Assembly (NCBI GenBank): GCA_937892225.1
Contig: CALAUH010000131.1
Location: 1 to 10,116 of the forward strand
Length of the DNA: 10,116 bases
Direction of reading: 5' to 3'
Source of the DNA: an uncultured Treponema sp.
GTDB lineage: Bacteria; Spirochaetota; Spirochaetia; Treponematales; Treponemataceae
Shown in pieces: positions 1-5,488 of the stretch (the first letter of the stretch is position 1; each line of letters begins with the position of its first letter). The notes beneath the pieces were generated by a model. That model saw only the letters and a list, made by a program, of their open reading frames with translations. It was not told the origin of the DNA and did not search any database. The position numbers and the translations under genes were made by a program.

Positions 1-1
1 C

Positions 2-124
2 AAGGTCAAGATCATGGTGGGCGGCGCGCCCATCACCCAGGAGTTCTGCGACAGCGTGGGCGCCGATGTCTTCACCGAGGACGCCGCCTCCGCCGCCAAG
101 GTCGCCCGCTCCTGCTTTAAATAA
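2..124 (+). CDS. Corrinoid (B12-binding) methyltransferase protein, C-terminal 40 residues only
   Basis: The reading frame entering from the left edge translates to a piece containing IMVGGAPITQEFCDSVGAD followed by an alanine-rich helix and the end ARSCFK. The VGGAPITQEF...GAD pattern is the last strand, loop and helix of the cobalamin-binding Rossmann domain in MtmC/MtbC/MttC-type corrinoid proteins, which carry methyl groups from methylamines, methanol or aryl ethers to a second methyltransferase. The cobalt-ligating DxHxxG motif would lie upstream, outside the window. The piece is about 70% G+C to base 115, against about 29% in the next 120 bases. The last codons (TTT AAA TAA) fall in the AT-rich part, so the true C-terminus may differ: the stop may be supplied by foreign DNA. 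The family call is fairly sure; the membership of this piece in the same genome is doubtful. Confidence 0.72.
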   Translation, partial: KVKIMVGGAPITQEFCDSVGADVFTEDAASAAKVARSCFK

Positions 125-534
125 AAAATGCAGCTTCCCTGAGTATGTCCTGGTGTATGAATTATATTAAAAGAAAAATCCTCTAGATTTAGAGTGCCTT
201 CTGTAAAAGTTTTAAAAGAAAAAGCTGGAATAAAAGATTTCATGTTCATTGATGAAGAACAGTTTTTATAATCATCTAGAACTACTTCAAGTTCCTTTTC
301 GTGAATATAAACTGGAATATCGGGATTTTTTTGTACAAATTCATTTAAACCTAAAATATGATCAAAATGTCCGTGTGTCTGCAAAATGAATTTTACAGGT
401 GGAATAGTTGATATATACTTTTCGATTTCTTCATCATAATAACCTAAGTCTATGATAAAGGAAGATTTTGAATCAGAACAAATAAAGACATTACAGGAGA
501 AATCTTTTTGATTAATAAATTTTTTTACAGTCAT
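118..534 (-). CDS. MBL-fold metallohydrolase, 3'-truncated at a sequence junction
   Basis: Translation from the ATG at 534 gives a metallo-beta-lactamase fold protein of the glyoxalase-II-like type. Motif THGHFDH at residues 53-59 supplies the zinc ligands H54, H56, D58 and H59, and HTPGHTQGS at 126-134 supplies H130. The frame then reads SCIFYLK up to about base 115-118, where a family member should continue to the SGDTLF-like aspartate motif and the final histidine. Instead the frame runs on, still open, through G+C-rich antisense sequence to base 1 and encodes residues unlike this family. The gene is therefore cut after about 140 of an expected ~200 residues. There is no Shine-Dalgarno sequence; TATAAT ends 6 nt before the ATG. 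It lies 26 bp downstream of the HD-GYP gene on the same strand. The substrate is unknown. If the junction is an assembly artefact, the gene is probably intact in the organism. Confidence 0.82.
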
Positions 535-549
535 ACAAAGATTATATCA
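535..549 (-). promoter_or_regulatory. Extended -10 promoter, probably giving a leaderless MBL-fold mRNA
   Basis: On the minus strand, TGATATAAT (TATAAT at 546-541, with the TG of an extended -10 at 549-548) is followed by six bases and then the ATG at 534. Transcription starting about 7 nt after the hexamer would begin at the start codon. No good -35 is seen at the expected place (GAAAAA), which fits an extended -10 promoter. Read-through from the HD-GYP gene is also possible. Confidence 0.5.
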
Positions 550-560
550 CAGATTTATGA

Positions 561-1799
561 TTATTTTTCGTAATAAAGATTTGTTACTTTTTCGATTTCA
601 GGTCTTGATTCAATAAAGATTTCAACAAGCGTAGGATCAAATTGAGTTCCAGCGCCGTCGATAATTATTTGAAATGCTTCATCCATAGACATTGATTCTT
701 TATAACATCGTTTTGTAACTAAAGCATCAAATACATCTGCTAATGCCATAATTCTGGCACATAAAGGAATTTTCTCTTTTGATATTCCATATGGATATCC
801 AGTTCCATTCCATTTTTCATGATGATATAAAGCTATGTTTTGTGCAGTTTGTATATAGATTTTGTCTTCTGAAATTCCAACGATTTCTTCTACAATTTCT
901 GCACCTCTTAAAGTATGTGTACGCATTAAAGCAAATTCTTCATCAGTAAGTTTCCCTGGTTTTTTAAGGATTGCATCAGGAACAACGATTTTTCCTATAT
1001 CATGTAAAGGTGCTGCTTTTCCAAGAGTAAAAATATAATCATCTGTAAGGATTCCTTTGTATAATCCTTTATCTTTGGCAGCTTGAGCGATTGTTTTTAT
1101 GTAAGAACTTGTTCTGTTAATATGAGCGCCCGTATCTGAGTCACGGTTTTCTACCAAACTGGCCAGACTGTAAATAATATGATTTTGTAATTCGTCAACT
1201 TTTTTGCTTTTTTGTTTAATGTCGATAGTTTGATTTTCAACCTGGCTTTCAAGATTTTCTTCTATATGATTAACAATGAATGTATAAATGAAAACACATA
1301 AAAGAATAAGGAAAATACCAAAGAATGTATTAACAGCTTTTATGATATTTAATGAATTGATTGGAATTGTATAAACTGGTGTTAATTTATTTGAAAGTAA
1401 TTCTGCCGAAAAAAATATGATTGAAGCAAAGATAGAATAAATGATAGGTTGTAAGAATTTACCTTCACACGTTACTAAAAAAGTAAGAGCTGCAGCTAAA
1501 AGTAAAAAATGAAAGTTTGCTTCAATGCCAATGTAGTAGTCTGCCAGAATTTGATGTATGGCAACTTCCGCTAAACCTAATGAAAATATTTTAATATGAT
1601 TTTTCTTTAGAGCTAATAAAACTGCAAGTGATAAAAATATTACCACACTAAAAAAATTAAAATAGAATAAAGGATATACACCTAGTGATTTAAAAACGAA
1701 TATAAAAGAAAGATGATATAGAAATGAGAAAATAGCAAAAATATAAGTTAGTATTATGCCGCGCTTATCTTTTTGAACAAATTCAATTAGTTTATTCAT
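561..1799 (-). CDS. Membrane HD-GYP domain cyclic di-GMP phosphodiesterase
   Basis: This 412-residue protein probably hydrolyses cyclic di-GMP at the inner face of the cytoplasmic membrane. About residues 15-175 are hydrophobic, with roughly six membrane segments and no sensor family I recognise. A charged, coiled-coil-like linker follows (about 178-207), then a complete HD-GYP domain. Visible catalytic and metal residues are E217/R219/D220, H226, the HD pair H266-D267 in PLHDIGK, H295, the H326-H327 pair in HHEKWNGTGYP (an intact GYP motif) and D354 in ALADVFDAL. There is no GGDEF or receiver domain, so input probably comes through the membrane region. GAGAG at 1811-1807 sits 7 nt before the ATG as a ribosome site. 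The gene is divergent from the MATE gene and paralogous to the HD-GYP gene at 7042, which has a different membrane part. Activity on c-di-GMP rather than another cyclic dinucleotide is inferred from the family. Confidence 0.9.
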   Translation of the reverse strand: MNKLIEFVQKDKRGIILTYIFAIFSFLYHLSFIFVFKSLGVYPLFYFNFFSVVIFLSLAVLLALKKNHIKIFSLGLAEVAIHQILADYYIGIEANFHFLLLAAALTFLVTCEGKFLQPIIYSIFASIIFFSAELLSNKLTPVYTIPINSLNIIKAVNTFFGIFLILLCVFIYTFIVNHIEENLESQVENQTIDIKQKSKKVDELQNHIIYSLASLVENRDSDTGAHINRTSSYIKTIAQAAKDKGLYKGILTDDYIFTLGKAAPLHDIGKIVVPDAILKKPGKLTDEEFALMRTHTLRGAEIVEEIVGISEDKIYIQTAQNIALYHHEKWNGTGYPYGISKEKIPLCARIMALADVFDALVTKRCYKESMSMDEAFQIIIDGAGTQFDPTLVEIFIESRPEIEKVTNLYYEK

Positions 1800-1814
1800 A
1801 CTTCGACTCTCGCA

Positions 1815-1843
1815 ATAATAAATATACTACTTTATATATACAA
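1815..1843 (-). promoter_or_regulatory. Promoter for the first HD-GYP gene
   Basis: On the minus strand, TTGTAT (1843-1838) and TATTAT (1820-1815) are 17 bp apart, a normal sigma-70 spacing. Transcription would start about 8 nt before the ATG, leaving a very short leader that still contains the GAGAG ribosome site. The region is extremely AT-rich, so alternative hexamers exist. Confidence 0.45.
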
Positions 1844-1904
1844 TCAGTTTAATCTGCTTTTAATAATAATGCAATGTTTAAAATTAAATATGTATATTTC
1901 ATCA

Positions 1905-1933
1905 TTGTTTTTTTTCATATTTTCTTCTATATT
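1905..1933 (+). promoter_or_regulatory. Promoter for the MATE operon, nearly leaderless
   Basis: TTGTTT (1905-1910) and TATATT (1928-1933) are separated by 17 bp. The -10 ends 8 nt before the ATG at 1942, so the predicted transcript starts within a base or two of the start codon. No purine-rich ribosome site lies between them (GTTCACCT). With the minus-strand promoter at 1815-1843, the 142-bp gap between the divergent genes is explained. Confidence 0.48.
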
Positions 1934-1941
1934 GTTCACCT

Positions 1942-3330
1942 ATGAAAACCGTTTCTAATTTTACTGAAGGACCTATTCTTGGCCCGCTTTTGCGATTTGC
2001 TTTTCCAATTCTTTTTGCAATGTTTTTGCAGACAATGTATGGCGCTGTAGATTTGATTATAATCGGGCAGTTTTGTGATGCAGCAGCTGTTTCTGCAGTT
2101 TCAAATGGCTCGCACATAATGATGACTTTGACTTTTGTAATTACAGGCATTTCGCTTGGAGTTACAATTTTGATTAGCCAGAAAATCGGTGAAAAAAAAC
2201 TTGATGAAGGCGGACAGATTATTGGAAACGGAATTGTTTTGTTTTTTATTATTGCAGTTATCGTTTCGCTTTTTACAATTTTTTCTGCAGGACTTTGGTG
2301 CAAGTTTTTAAAAGTACCGGTTGAAGCAGTTCCACCTTGTAAAAGTTATCTCATAATTTGTGGCGCGGGCGTTCTTTTTATTGTTGCATATAATCTTCTT
2401 GGTGCTGTTTTCCGCGGACTTGGAAACAGTAAAGTTCCGCTGATTATTGTTGCAATTGCCTGCGTTTTCAACATTTTTGGTGATTTGTTTTTTGTTGCAG
2501 TCTTAAAAACAGGTGCTGCCGGAGCCGCAATCGCTACAGTTTTGGCACAGGCTTTGAGTGTTGTAATTTCAATTTTCTACATCCGCAAAATGGAGCTTCC
2601 GTTTAATTTTAATTTTAAGATGATTAAATACAACGGTGAATGTAACCGTAAAGTTTTAAAGCTTGGAGTTCCAGTTGCTTTGCAGGATTTGCTCGTAAGC
2701 ATTTCGTTCTTTTTCGTAACTGCAATTATTAATTCCATGGGACTTATTGCAAGTGCCGGAATTGGAATTGCAGAAAAAGTCTGCGGATTTATTATGCTCG
2801 TTCCGTCATCTTTCAGTCAGTCTATGAGTTCGGTAGTTGCGCAGAATTACGGTGCACAAAAAATGGATCGCGCTAAAAAAGCCTTGCTCTGCGGAATTGG
2901 AAGTTCATTTGTCGTAGCACTTTTTATTTCTTACTTTGGATTTTTCCACGGTGACTTACTCTGCAAATTTTTTACGCAGGATTTACAGATTGCCGATGCC
3001 GGCTGGCAGTACTTAAAAGGTTATTCCATCGACGTATTGTTTACATCATTTTTATTCTGCTTAATCGGATTTTTTAATGGAGCTGGCCGTACAAAGTTCG
3101 TAATGATTCAGGGAATTGTCGGTGCTTTTTGTGTTCGTGTTCCAGTCTGCTACATCATTCATCATTTTTTTCCAGACTCAATTTTCTATCTGTCGCTTTC
3201 AACCCCATGTTCAACTTTTACACAGATTTTGATTTGTTTTGTATATTTTAAGATTTTTGAAAAAAAAGGAATTAAAAATGAAAACAACAAAGCTCAAATA
3301 CGGAAACACAAATACTTTTTTAATCAATAA
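1942..3330 (+). CDS. MATE family multidrug/cation antiporter
   Basis: A 462-residue integral membrane protein of the usual MATE length, with about 12 hydrophobic segments in two similar halves. It is expected to export organic cations or other toxic compounds using a Na+ or H+ gradient. Family signs are the N-terminal GPLLRFAFPILFAMFLQTMY and the following VDLIIIGQF, VFRGLGNSKVPL after the fourth segment, NIFGDLFFV plus GAAGAAIATVLAQ in the sixth region, and the second-half QNYGAQKMDRAKK and GRTKFVM. These resemble the DinF/NorM-like branch found in Firmicutes and spirochaetes; the substrate cannot be told. The ATG is preceded by a -10 box rather than a ribosome site. Its last 53 bases overlap the next gene in another frame, implying tight coupling. 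The C-terminal tail after FEKKG is polar and probably arose as that overlap. Confidence 0.92.
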   Translation: MKTVSNFTEGPILGPLLRFAFPILFAMFLQTMYGAVDLIIIGQFCDAAAVSAVSNGSHIMMTLTFVITGISLGVTILISQKIGEKKLDEGGQIIGNGIVLFFIIAVIVSLFTIFSAGLWCKFLKVPVEAVPPCKSYLIICGAGVLFIVAYNLLGAVFRGLGNSKVPLIIVAIACVFNIFGDLFFVAVLKTGAAGAAIATVLAQALSVVISIFYIRKMELPFNFNFKMIKYNGECNRKVLKLGVPVALQDLLVSISFFFVTAIINSMGLIASAGIGIAEKVCGFIMLVPSSFSQSMSSVVAQNYGAQKMDRAKKALLCGIGSSFVVALFISYFGFFHGDLLCKFFTQDLQIADAGWQYLKGYSIDVLFTSFLFCLIGFFNGAGRTKFVMIQGIVGAFCVRVPVCYIIHHFFPDSIFYLSLSTPCSTFTQILICFVYFKIFEKKGIKNENNKAQIRKHKYFFNQ

Positions 3331-3856
3331 TCTTTTGTTTGACACTGATATGTTTGGAACATTAGATTCATTTTTCAAATGTATTAAGCAAAATGATGTT
3401 TCCATGAATGAAATAAAATATGTGCTTTGCTCGCATTATCATCCTGACCACATGGGACTTGTGAGTGAACTTATGAAAATGGATGTAAAACTGGTGCTTG
3501 TTCAAAATCAGAAAAATTTTGTTCAATTTTCCGATAAGATTTTTGAAAAACAGTTTGGTGCCAAGTATGTTCCTGTAGATGAAAATAAAGGAATTGTAAT
3601 TACGGCTGATGAAAGCAGAAAATTTTTGGAACAGATTGGTATTCAGGGACAGATTATTACAACTTCAAGTCACAGCGAAGACGGAATTGCATTAATTCTT
3701 GATGACGGAAATTGTTTTGTTGGAGATTTAGAACCTGCACAATTTGTTGACGGTTACGAAAATAATCTTGCGCTAAAAACCGATTGGGAAAACATTATGA
3801 AATGTAATCCCAAAACAGTTTACTTTGGACATGCGAATATAATCGATTTAGTTTGA
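3278..3856 (+). CDS. MBL-fold metallohydrolase
   Basis: A complete 192-residue metallo-beta-lactamase fold protein with a full two-metal ligand set: H53, H55, D57 and H58 in SHYHPDHMG, H132 in SSHSEDGIAL, D150 in FVGDLEP, and H185 in YFGHANI. It should be a soluble cytoplasmic hydrolase; the substrate is unknown, and the SHSEDG loop differs from the HTPGHT loop of classical glyoxalase II. I chose the ATG at 3278 because AAGGAA lies 6 nt before it and the protein then begins directly with the first strand (KLKYGNTNTFLI). A longer frame from 3239 would add 13 residues overlapping MATE coding sequence. It overlaps the MATE gene by 53 bp and is followed by the phosphatase gene after 28 bp, so the three are probably one transcript. 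Confidence 0.9.
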   Translation: MKTTKLKYGNTNTFLINNLLFDTDMFGTLDSFFKCIKQNDVSMNEIKYVLCSHYHPDHMGLVSELMKMDVKLVLVQNQKNFVQFSDKIFEKQFGAKYVPVDENKGIVITADESRKFLEQIGIQGQIITTSSHSEDGIALILDDGNCFVGDLEPAQFVDGYENNLALKTDWENIMKCNPKTVYFGHANIIDLV

Positions 3857-3884
3857 AGAAATTCTAACTAACAATGGAGCTCTT

Positions 3885-4430
3885 ATGAACCACATTTACA
3901 TTGCACGACACGGACTTACAGACTGGAACCTTATTCCAAAAGTTCAGGGTATGACAGATATTCCTTTGAATGAAGGCGGATTAAAACAGGCAAATGCACT
4001 TGCCCAAATGATAAAAGATAAGAATCTTCATTTTGATAAGATTTTGCATTCTCCTTTAAAGCGTGCTGCCGTTACAGCAAAAATTGTTGCAGATTCGAAT
4101 AACATTCCGCTTGAAGTTGAACCTCGCTTGATTGAACAGAACTTTGGTAAATGGGAAGGATTTGATTGTTCTACAGGGGATAAGAGTTTTCATCTTGCAA
4201 AACAGAAGTTTGCTGACAGTTATGAAGGTGGTGAAAGTATGTTTCAGCTTGCGCACAGAATATACAGTTTGCTAGATGAATTAAAAGCGCTTCCAGGTGA
4301 TGAAGCATATCTTCTGGTAACTCATGGTGGAATTGCGCGATGCATTCATTCTTATTTTTATGATATGACTAATGAAGAATATTCAAGTTTTTTTCTTGGA
4401 AACTGCGAAATTAAGGAATACAGGTTTTAA
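3885..4430 (+). CDS. Histidine phosphatase (phosphoglycerate mutase-like) family protein
   Basis: A 181-residue protein of the branch-1 histidine phosphatase superfamily. The catalytic RHG motif is at residues 8-10 (IYIARHGLTDWN), with H9 as the nucleophile. R60 in LHSPLKRA, E84 in RLIEQNFGKWEG and the second histidine H147 in VTHGGIARC complete the active site. Family members remove phosphate from sugars, nucleotides, cobalamin precursors or phosphoglycerate. At ~180 residues it is too short for the dimeric glycolytic mutase and fits a GpmB/CobC-like phosphatase, with the substrate open. GGAG lies 6 nt before the ATG. It follows the MBL-fold gene by 28 bp and is followed by the 75-aa gene after 3 bp, so it sits inside the operon. 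A cobalamin role (CobC) has no support from neighbours; the corrinoid piece at base 2 is probably from other DNA. Confidence 0.9.
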   Translation: MNHIYIARHGLTDWNLIPKVQGMTDIPLNEGGLKQANALAQMIKDKNLHFDKILHSPLKRAAVTAKIVADSNNIPLEVEPRLIEQNFGKWEGFDCSTGDKSFHLAKQKFADSYEGGESMFQLAHRIYSLLDELKALPGDEAYLLVTHGGIARCIHSYFYDMTNEEYSSFFLGNCEIKEYRF

Positions 4431-4433
4431 ATT

Positions 4434-4661
4434 ATGGGTAGTATTTTAATAAAAGACACAACTCGTGAAGAACGGGAAGAAATTGTTCGTAAATCTCTTG
4501 GCGATGAATATGATGTTGGATGTGGCTATGATTCAACTGGAATTGATTATCAACTTTACATTGATGGTAAAAAAGAACTCCGGGAATTAAATGAAGAAGC
4601 TAACTGCGGATTTATTGTTGCTCACCCAGAAGAATCAAAATCAGGATGTAATCAGATTTAA
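4434..4661 (+). CDS. Conserved small protein of unknown function (75 aa)
   Basis: The gene starts 3 bp after the phosphatase stop codon and encodes 75 residues beginning GSILIKDTTREEREEIVRKS. I recall similar small proteins with a KDTTREEREKIV-like start and a YIDGKKELRE-like middle in gut Firmicutes and spirochaetes, sometimes under unreliable names; no function is established that I know of. It is soluble and acidic, with cysteines at 30, 58 and 72, and has no membrane segment or signal peptide. The usual version has more cysteine/glycine spacing around residues 28-36; here GCGYDSTG occupies that place. The ribosome site is weak (AGG about 10 nt upstream, inside the phosphatase gene), consistent with translational coupling. 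Coding style matches the neighbours, so I treat it as real. Confidence 0.75.
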   Translation: MGSILIKDTTREEREEIVRKSLGDEYDVGCGYDSTGIDYQLYIDGKKELRELNEEANCGFIVAHPEESKSGCNQI

Positions 4662-4697
4662 TTTTTAATCACAACTTTAATGAATTATCTTCTTAGC

Positions 4698-4707
4698 ATG
4701 GTATAAT
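4698..4707 (+). promoter_or_regulatory. Extended -10 promoter before the grpB remnant
   Basis: ATGGTATAAT carries a perfect TATAAT (4702-4707) with an upstream TG (4699-4700), an extended -10. Six bases separate it from the ATG at 4714 and no ribosome site lies between. No good -35 is visible. It would transcribe the broken grpB piece, the hairpin element and probably the VOC and GNAT-transglutaminase genes. Confidence 0.5.
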
Positions 4708-4713
4708 TACTCT

Positions 4714-5070
4714 ATGTCTAAAAAACTTTCCGAAATGACTTTAGAAGAATTGTGGCAGCTCTTTCCAATCTTTTTGACTGAACATAAAGATTTTTGGAAC
4801 GTTTAAATCAAATGGCTAAAATAGCGCCATTTGATTTAACTTAGAGTTTTTGCAAAACTCTTTTATTGCTAATTAAATATCCTCGGTTGTTGAAACAACC
4901 TGCGGTATTTGATTTTAATAAAGGTTACACTGAAAACGGATGTGGCAAAAGAATACGAAAAAATGAAACTTGAACTTTGGAAAAAGTTTGAACATAACCG
5001 CGACGGATATACAGATGCAAAAACGGAGTTTATTCGCAAATGGACGGAAACTGCAAAAAAGGAGATGTAG
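4714..5070 (+). pseudogene. GrpB-family (UPF0157) protein, middle deleted and replaced
   Basis: Two recognisable ends of one gene remain. From the ATG at 4714, 29 residues (MSKKLSEMTLEELWQLFPIF and on to HKDFWN) match the usual start of GrpB/UPF0157 proteins, a nucleotidyltransferase-fold family of unclear function and about 170-180 residues. A valine and a TAA at 4804-4806 then end the frame. From about 4930 to the TAG at 5070, an open stretch encodes LKTDVAKEYEKMKLELWKKF and then EHNRDGYTDAKTEFIRKWT, the usual GrpB C-terminus. The ~100 residues between, which hold the HIGSTAV-like active-site region, are absent; about 115 bases of inverted repeats stand in their place. The remnant cannot make a working enzyme. 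Both ends are still clean of stop codons, so the break looks recent. The VOC gene starts 6 bases after its stop codon and takes its ribosome site from the remnant. Confidence 0.8.
4802..4918 (+). repeat. Palindromic hairpin element inside grpB (small MITE/REP-like candidate)
   Basis: This ~117-base insert is almost wholly inverted repeats. Hairpin 1 is a perfect 14-bp stem, 4803-4816 with 4826-4839 (loop of 9). Hairpin 2 is an 8-bp stem, 4843-4850 with 4854-4861 (loop TGC), followed by TTTATT, and could act as a weak terminator. Hairpin 3 pairs 4871-4880 with 4905-4914 (including two G-U pairs), then GGTTGT (4885-4890) with ACAACC (4895-4900) around a TGAA loop. The two outer ends are also related: TTTAAATCAAAT at the left and, read inverted from 4918, TTAAAATCAAAT at the right. 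Terminal inverted repeats with no coding capacity suggest a non-autonomous mobile or REP-type element. I see no convincing target-site duplication, and no second copy is in the window. Confidence 0.6.
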
Positions 5071-5076
5071 TGATAA

Positions 5077-5463
5077 ATGGAATTTAATGCACTTATACCC
5101 GAACTGAGTGTAACTGATATAAATAAATCAAAAGAATTTTATCTTTCACTCGGTTTTGAAATAAAATATGAACGGCCTGAAAATAAATTTGTGTTTTTGC
5201 AACTTGAACAGATTCAGTTGATGATTGAACAAATTAACGGGAATTGGTCTGTTGGAGAAATGAAATATCCTTTTGGAAATGGAATCAATTTAAGCATGCA
5301 AGTTTCGGATGTTGAAGCAAAATATAAAGAATTAAAAGCAAAAGGCGTAAAAATGTTTCGGGAACTTGAAACCCACACATACAAATGTAATGATGAAATA
5401 TATAATGATTCAGAATTTCTTTTGCAGGATCCGGACGGATATTTACTGAGATTTAATAATTAG
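5077..5463 (+). CDS. VOC family protein (glyoxalase/bleomycin-resistance-like)
   Basis: A 128-residue protein of the vicinal oxygen chelate fold, the usual single-unit length for a dimer. The first beta-alpha-beta unit is PELSVTDINKSKEFYLSLGF (residues 8-27); the second is INLSMQVSDVEAKYKELKAKG (roughly 70-90), closing with the typical LLQDPDGYLLRF. Its clear relatives are bleomycin-resistance-like binding proteins, which trap a drug rather than catalyse, although some VOC proteins of this size are metal enzymes. I do not see a convincing full metal-ligand set. The ATG at 5077 is the only sensible start; GGAG at 5061-5064 is 12 nt upstream, longer than ideal, inside the end of the grpB remnant. 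The next gene starts 25 bp after its stop codon. Confidence 0.85.
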   Translation: MEFNALIPELSVTDINKSKEFYLSLGFEIKYERPENKFVFLQLEQIQLMIEQINGNWSVGEMKYPFGNGINLSMQVSDVEAKYKELKAKGVKMFRELETHTYKCNDEIYNDSEFLLQDPDGYLLRFNN

Positions 5464-5488
5464 ACGGATGATAAAAAGAAGGAATACT

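Noticed and set aside
1902..2303. Minus-strand reading frame opposite the MATE gene
   Set aside because: It lies almost wholly inside the well-supported MATE coding sequence, and its translation has no family features; it is a shadow frame.
3239..3277. Longer N-terminus for the second MBL-fold protein
   Set aside because: It would add residues overlapping MATE coding sequence; the ATG at 3278 has AAGGAA in front of it and starts at the fold's first strand.
2..4430. A cobalamin-related cluster linking the corrinoid protein with the CobC-like phosphatase
   Set aside because: The corrinoid piece sits across a sharp composition break and is probably from another genome; no other B12 gene is present.
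4803..4920. Integron attC recombination site
   Set aside because: Treponema denticola carries an integron, and ATTTAAC at 4834-4840 fits RYYYAAC, but no GTTRRRY partner in the right order and spacing was found, and the other gene junctions here lack attC-like palindromes.
5468..5488. Earlier ATG for the GNAT-transglutaminase gene
   Set aside because: The 7 added residues are encoded by the ribosome site that serves the ATG at 5489.
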